NCBI GenBank assembly: GCA_035530195.1
Contig: DATKVG010000036.1
Span: 42,826 to 106,825, forward strand
DNA: 64,000 nucleotides
Direction: 5' to 3'
DNA from: JAPLKX01 sp035530195
GTDB lineage: Bacteria > Hydrogenedentota > Hydrogenedentia > Hydrogenedentales > SLHB01
Under the pieces are notes generated by a model. The model did no database searches and was not told where the DNA came from. It saw only the letters and a list, made by a program, of their open reading frames with translations. Shown piece by piece: positions 61,213-64,000 of the stretch. How positions within the stretch are numbered: position 1 is the stretch's first letter; each line of letters starts with the position of its first letter. Both the position numbers and the translations under genes were made by a program.

Positions 61213-61616
61213 AAAACAGCCGCGGCGCCGCCATGCTCCTGGCAATCGGGGTTCTGGCCATCATGACCATTTCGCTCTCCGCGACCCTCACGTGGTTCCA
61301 CGTCACGTTCAAGTATACGAGCCTCGAGGAAGCCCGGCAGACGTGTTCACATATTGCAGAAGCCGGGCTTGACAAGGCCCTCGCAGAGGTTAAAGTCGGA
61401 AACCGCACCTATACCGGCGAAACCGACACAGTCGTGGGCGATGGCACGTTCTCCGTCGCCGTCGCCCCGGCCGATCGCACCGGCTGGCTCGCCATACAAT
61501 CTACCGGCACGCTCCCGCGCGGCGCGAAATCCGTGGTGGTGCGCCTGGCCGAGGACGTGCAACTCGACCCCGCCGGCAACGTCCTGGCAATCGAGTGGCG
61601 GGAGGTGCGGCCATGA
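61209..61616 (+). CDS. GspK/PilX-like minor pilin, short
   Basis: Encodes 135 aa, overlapping by four bases. N-terminus SRGAAMLLAIGVLAIMTISL is a pilin-like helix with G before AAMLL and no Glu at +5, as is common for K/PilX proteins. At 135 aa it is much shorter than GspK (~300), lacking the large alpha domain, so it is closer to PilX in size. Confidence 0.7.
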   Translation: MKNSRGAAMLLAIGVLAIMTISLSATLTWFHVTFKYTSLEEARQTCSHIAEAGLDKALAEVKVGNRTYTGETDTVVGDGTFSVAVAPADRTGWLAIQSTGTLPRGAKSVVVRLAEDVQLDPAGNVLAIEWREVRP

Positions 61617-62410
61617 GAAAAAAAGGCTTCACGCTGATCGAACTGCTGTTCGTGATCGCCACGATCGGCATCCTCGCCGCCATCCTGTTGCCGGCCCTCG
61701 CCCGGGCGCGGGAAAACGCCCGGCGAATCTCCTGCATGTCCAACCTCAGCCAAATCGGTCTCGTCCTCCACATGTTTGCCGACGAACATAACGGGAAACT
61801 CCCGTGGAGCGGCGGGAAAGACAATGCCGAATGCCTGCTTACCCTCAACGGCAAGTATTACGAAGAGGAAAGCATCTTCTGCTGCCCTTCCGATCCCTCG
61901 GCCGACTTTAGTTATAAGCCAGGCGATGAGAATACGCCCCCGTTCACTGCGGCTCTTGGCGACGTCTACGGCGTTCGTACAAGCTACGACTATTTCGGCG
62001 CGTACACTGAAGCTCCCATCACGCTCCCGCCGCCCCAGTACCCCATCCCGCGCATCCCCGTCATGTGGGACATCATGGGCGACGCCGAAAGTTCCAACCA
62101 TGTCCCCGGCGGCGGAAACGTTCTATCGCTGGACGGGTCGGTCGAGTTCATGCATTTCCGCGACTGGGCTGCGCCCAACTTCCCTTACCGGCCAAAAGAT
62201 ATCGCCTATCAGCAACCCACAAACCCAGCGTCTCAAGAATTTCTTGAAGCCGAGCGGAATCGAATGAGCGATAGGCAGTCAGCCCCATTCCAAAAGACCG
62301 TCGCCCAAAAAGCGCCTCCCGATCCCAAGGCTGCCGAAAAAGCGCTCAAGGCCTGGAGAGCGCGCGTTAAGGAGAAAGCGGCTTCTCAAAAATCGGGCCG
62401 GCGGCGGTGA
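61613..62410 (+). CDS. Major-type pseudopilin with DUF1559-like tail
   Basis: Encodes 265 aa from ATG 61613, overlapping by four bases. Canonical leader MRKKG/FTLIELLFVIATIGILAAI and the following ARENARRISCMSNLSQIGL match the planctomycete-type pseudopilin family. A mid region has cysteine pair IFCCPSDPS and the end LSLDGSVEFMHFRDW is the family's conserved tail. A Lys/Ala-rich extension (~50 aa) follows. It is the last gene of the operon and probably the main fibre subunit. Confidence 0.9.
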   Translation: MRKKGFTLIELLFVIATIGILAAILLPALARARENARRISCMSNLSQIGLVLHMFADEHNGKLPWSGGKDNAECLLTLNGKYYEEESIFCCPSDPSADFSYKPGDENTPPFTAALGDVYGVRTSYDYFGAYTEAPITLPPPQYPIPRIPVMWDIMGDAESSNHVPGGGNVLSLDGSVEFMHFRDWAAPNFPYRPKDIAYQQPTNPASQEFLEAERNRMSDRQSAPFQKTVAQKAPPDPKAAEKALKAWRARVKEKAASQKSGRRR

Positions 62411-62643
62411 CGGTGCGGTAGCGGCCCGGTGCGGTGGGGTCGGTGCGGTGGGGTCGCGCTCCCGCGCGACCGCGCTTTCCCGCCGCAACCTCTCGCAACC
62501 CTCACCCATTCGTCCCATAGGTCCTATTCATCCTTCATCCTTCATCCTTCATCCCTCTCCCCACTCCCTTGCAACCCCCGCCCCCAATCCTGCACAATCC
62601 ACTCCTGTTTTTCCCTCGATCTTCAGCAAAAAGGAAGTGCCCG
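62411..62643. other. Intergenic region with repeat fragments
   Basis: Contains GCGGTGGGGTCGCGCTCCCGCGCGACCGCGC (related to the composite hairpin repeats) and a 9-bp-type array (62509-62560). No gene supported. Confidence 0.6.
62509..62560. repeat. 9-bp-period repeat (GTCCTATTC / CATCCTT units)
   Basis: Starts with 9-bp GTCCCATAG-type units and shifts to a 7-bp TTCATCC run upstream of the lyase gene. Confidence 0.6.
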
Positions 62644-63813
62644 ATGGTCAAGTTTTTCGCCGCCATTGTTTTTGCCTCCACCGCCGCGGCTCAATACACC
62701 GTCCCCGTACTGCCGCCCGAACACAAGAAAATCACCGACCCACAAACCGGCGCACAACTCACCTTCCTCACCACAAACCCCGCAAAAGACAACAACCTGT
62801 ATTTCCACGAACGATCCTGGCTCGCGGACGGCTCCGTCATCCTCTTCACCTCCGCCCGCGAGGAGGGCGGCCTGTTCGGCTACCTCGTCCAAACCGGCGA
62901 ACTCCTCCGCCTCACCACGCCCACCGGCAGCCTCGGCGGAGCAACCGCCGCAACCACCGGCTCGGGCTTCTACGCGTTGCGAAACCGTGAAGTCGTCCAA
63001 TTCTCACTCGACCTCACCCCATCCGCCGACCCCCAATCAAAACCGTCCCAAGCCATCCTCACCGAACGCGTCATCTGCACCATCCCCGAGGGCGCCGGCG
63101 GCACGGGCCTCAACGAGAGTTGCGACGGCAAGCGGCTCTCGATCGGGCTGAGCGGCGGCGAGGTCGGCAAGCCCGCCATTTTCATCATCGATATCGAGGC
63201 AGGGGCCATCAAGGAACTGTGCCGGCCGCCCGATCCGCCCGGGTACGCCTACCACGTCCAATGGAGCCACACCAGCCCCAACCTGATCAGCTACGCGGCG
63301 CTCGAACAGCGCCTCATGGTCGTCGACATCCGCGACGGCATCCCAAAAAACGTCTACACCGCATGGCCCGGCGAGCTCGTCACCCACGAGTCCTGGTGGG
63401 TTAACGATCAAATCCTGTTCTGCGGCAGCATCCATCCCTACCCCACCGAAGACGCCCACGTCAAAGTGCTAAACATCACCACCGGCGAGGTGCGCATCAT
63501 CGGCGCGGGCGCGTGGTGGCCTGAAGCCAAGCCCATCGAACTCGCCAAGTACAACTGGTGGCATTCCGACGGCAGCGACGACGGCCGCTGGGTCGTTGCC
63601 GACAACTGGCACGGCGACATCATGCTGTTCGAAGCCAAAACCACACGCCCCCGGCTCCTCACCGCCGGCCACAGAACCTACGGCGACGGCGACCACCCCC
63701 ACGTCGGGTTCGACCGGGCCGGCAAAGCCGTCGTCTTCACCTCGCACCTGCTCGAGAACCCGGACGTCTGCATCGCCCAAATCCCCCAAAAATGGCAAGA
63801 CGAAAACCATTAA
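62644..63813 (+). CDS. Secreted oligogalacturonate lyase-like (PL22-type) propeller enzyme
   Basis: Encodes 389 aa from ATG 62644 behind AAGGAAG; the upstream frame is low-complexity. Signal peptide VKFFAAIVFASTAAA. The mature protein is a beta-propeller (DPQTGAQLTFLTTNPAKDNN, SWLADGSVILFTSAREEGG, HVQWSHTSPNLISYA, THESWWVNDQILFCG, GDGDHPHVGFDRAGKAVVFTS) with the His/Gln-rich pattern of oligogalacturonate lyases. It would depolymerise unsaturated galacturonate oligomers, complementing the GH28 enzyme. Confidence 0.8.
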   Translation: MVKFFAAIVFASTAAAQYTVPVLPPEHKKITDPQTGAQLTFLTTNPAKDNNLYFHERSWLADGSVILFTSAREEGGLFGYLVQTGELLRLTTPTGSLGGATAATTGSGFYALRNREVVQFSLDLTPSADPQSKPSQAILTERVICTIPEGAGGTGLNESCDGKRLSIGLSGGEVGKPAIFIIDIEAGAIKELCRPPDPPGYAYHVQWSHTSPNLISYAALEQRLMVVDIRDGIPKNVYTAWPGELVTHESWWVNDQILFCGSIHPYPTEDAHVKVLNITTGEVRIIGAGAWWPEAKPIELAKYNWWHSDGSDDGRWVVADNWHGDIMLFEAKTTRPRLLTAGHRTYGDGDHPHVGFDRAGKAVVFTSHLLENPDVCIAQIPQKWQDENH

Positions 63814-63880
63814 GGCGGCGTCAACCACGCGCCCGCTCCTCCCTCGAGCGGGCGCGCTTCTTTTCCACGATTCCCCCATA

Positions 63881-63945
63881 TGTCCCATACGTCCTATTCG
63901 TCCTATTCGTCCTATTCGTCCTATACGTCCTATACGTCGCATCTT
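63881..63945. repeat. 9-bp-period repeat (GTCCTATTC / GTCCTATAC units)
   Basis: Seven units, the longest array of this family in the window. Confidence 0.85.
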
Positions 63946-63954
63946 GTTTTGTGG

Positions 63955-64000
63955 CGACGGTGCGGTGGGGTGGTGGGGTGGGGTGGGGTGGTGGGGTGGG
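63955..64000. repeat. G-rich low-complexity tract at the window edge
   Basis: GGTGGGGTGGGGT-type units run to the end of the window. They start like the GCGGTGGGGTCG arm of the composite repeat and continue as a GGGGT/GGT tandem that could form G-quadruplexes. Confidence 0.6.

Noticed and set aside
1..64000. tRNA, rRNA, SRP RNA or riboswitch genes
   Set aside because: I looked through the intergenic stretches and found no cloverleaf, conserved rRNA segment or recognisable aptamer; a covariance-model scan would be decisive.

Overview
The window is high-GC, gene-dense DNA from a Gram-negative bacterium. It carries many lipoprotein-type signal peptides, prepilin-type leaders, secreted or lipoprotein carbohydrate-active enzymes, four ECF sigma factors, two BlaI/M56 regulator pairs and many short interspersed repeats. 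This profile fits an uncultivated Planctomycetes/Verrucomicrobia/Hydrogenedentes-type lineage; that placement is inference from gene content and repeat style, because no rRNA gene is present. I see no tRNA or rRNA gene, no CRISPR array and no prophage.

Layout. 1-8892: an esterase fusion cut by the window edge, a multi-pass membrane protein, a GH46-type chitosanase, an unknown lipoprotein and a seven-repeat FG-GAP propeller protein. 8893-10048: a 1.1 kb accessory island with a DUF559 nuclease gene between inverted repeats, a fossil of a REP-associated (RAYT) transposase, and a pair of matching upstream elements serving the two divergent flanking genes. 10049-16654: a GH42-like enzyme, an EEP-family phosphodiesterase, an ECF sigma factor with a membrane partner, an unknown gene and a cytidylate-kinase-like protein. 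16988-23858: a housekeeping block ffh-rpsP-khpA-rimM-trmD-rplS, then rnhB, a TPR lipoprotein and a YajD-type HNH nuclease. 24047-31478: a secreted GH43/32-type propeller, a heparinase II/III-like lyase, and an SGNH hydrolase-pdxA-FG-GAP cluster flanked by two copies of one composite repeat. 31800-45299: an ECF sigma factor fused through a membrane helix to a chain of Ig/carboxypeptidase-regulatory-like domains, a metallophosphatase, a GH92 mannosidase relic, M56/BlaI pair 1 with paired operators, an ECF/anti-sigma pair, a GH28 enzyme, an alpha/beta-hydrolase lipoprotein and a small membrane protein. 45397-49993: three tandem paralogues plus the start of a broken fourth. 49990-54898: M56/BlaI pair 2, whose M56 protein carries four secretin-N0/STN-like modules. 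55135-62410: an ECF/anti-sigma pair followed by a tightly overlapping pseudopilus operon (F, F, E, four pilin-like proteins) with no secretin. 62644-63813: a PL22-like oligogalacturonate lyase.

How the genes work together. The enzyme set (chitosanase, GH42-, GH43-, GH28-, heparinase- and PL22-like proteins, SGNH and acetyl-xylan-type esterases) points to breakdown of complex, partly uronic and esterified polysaccharides at the cell surface. Transmembrane regulators are unusually dense: two zinc-finger anti-sigma factors, one sigma factor with its own membrane anchor and exterior, and two M56/BlaI protease-repressor pairs. The most unusual stretch is 45-62 kb, where duplicated membrane-anchored proteins, an M56 protein with secretin-type modules, and a sigma-controlled pseudopilus operon lacking its own secretin lie side by side. 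Joint function of that stretch is a hypothesis, not something the sequence proves.
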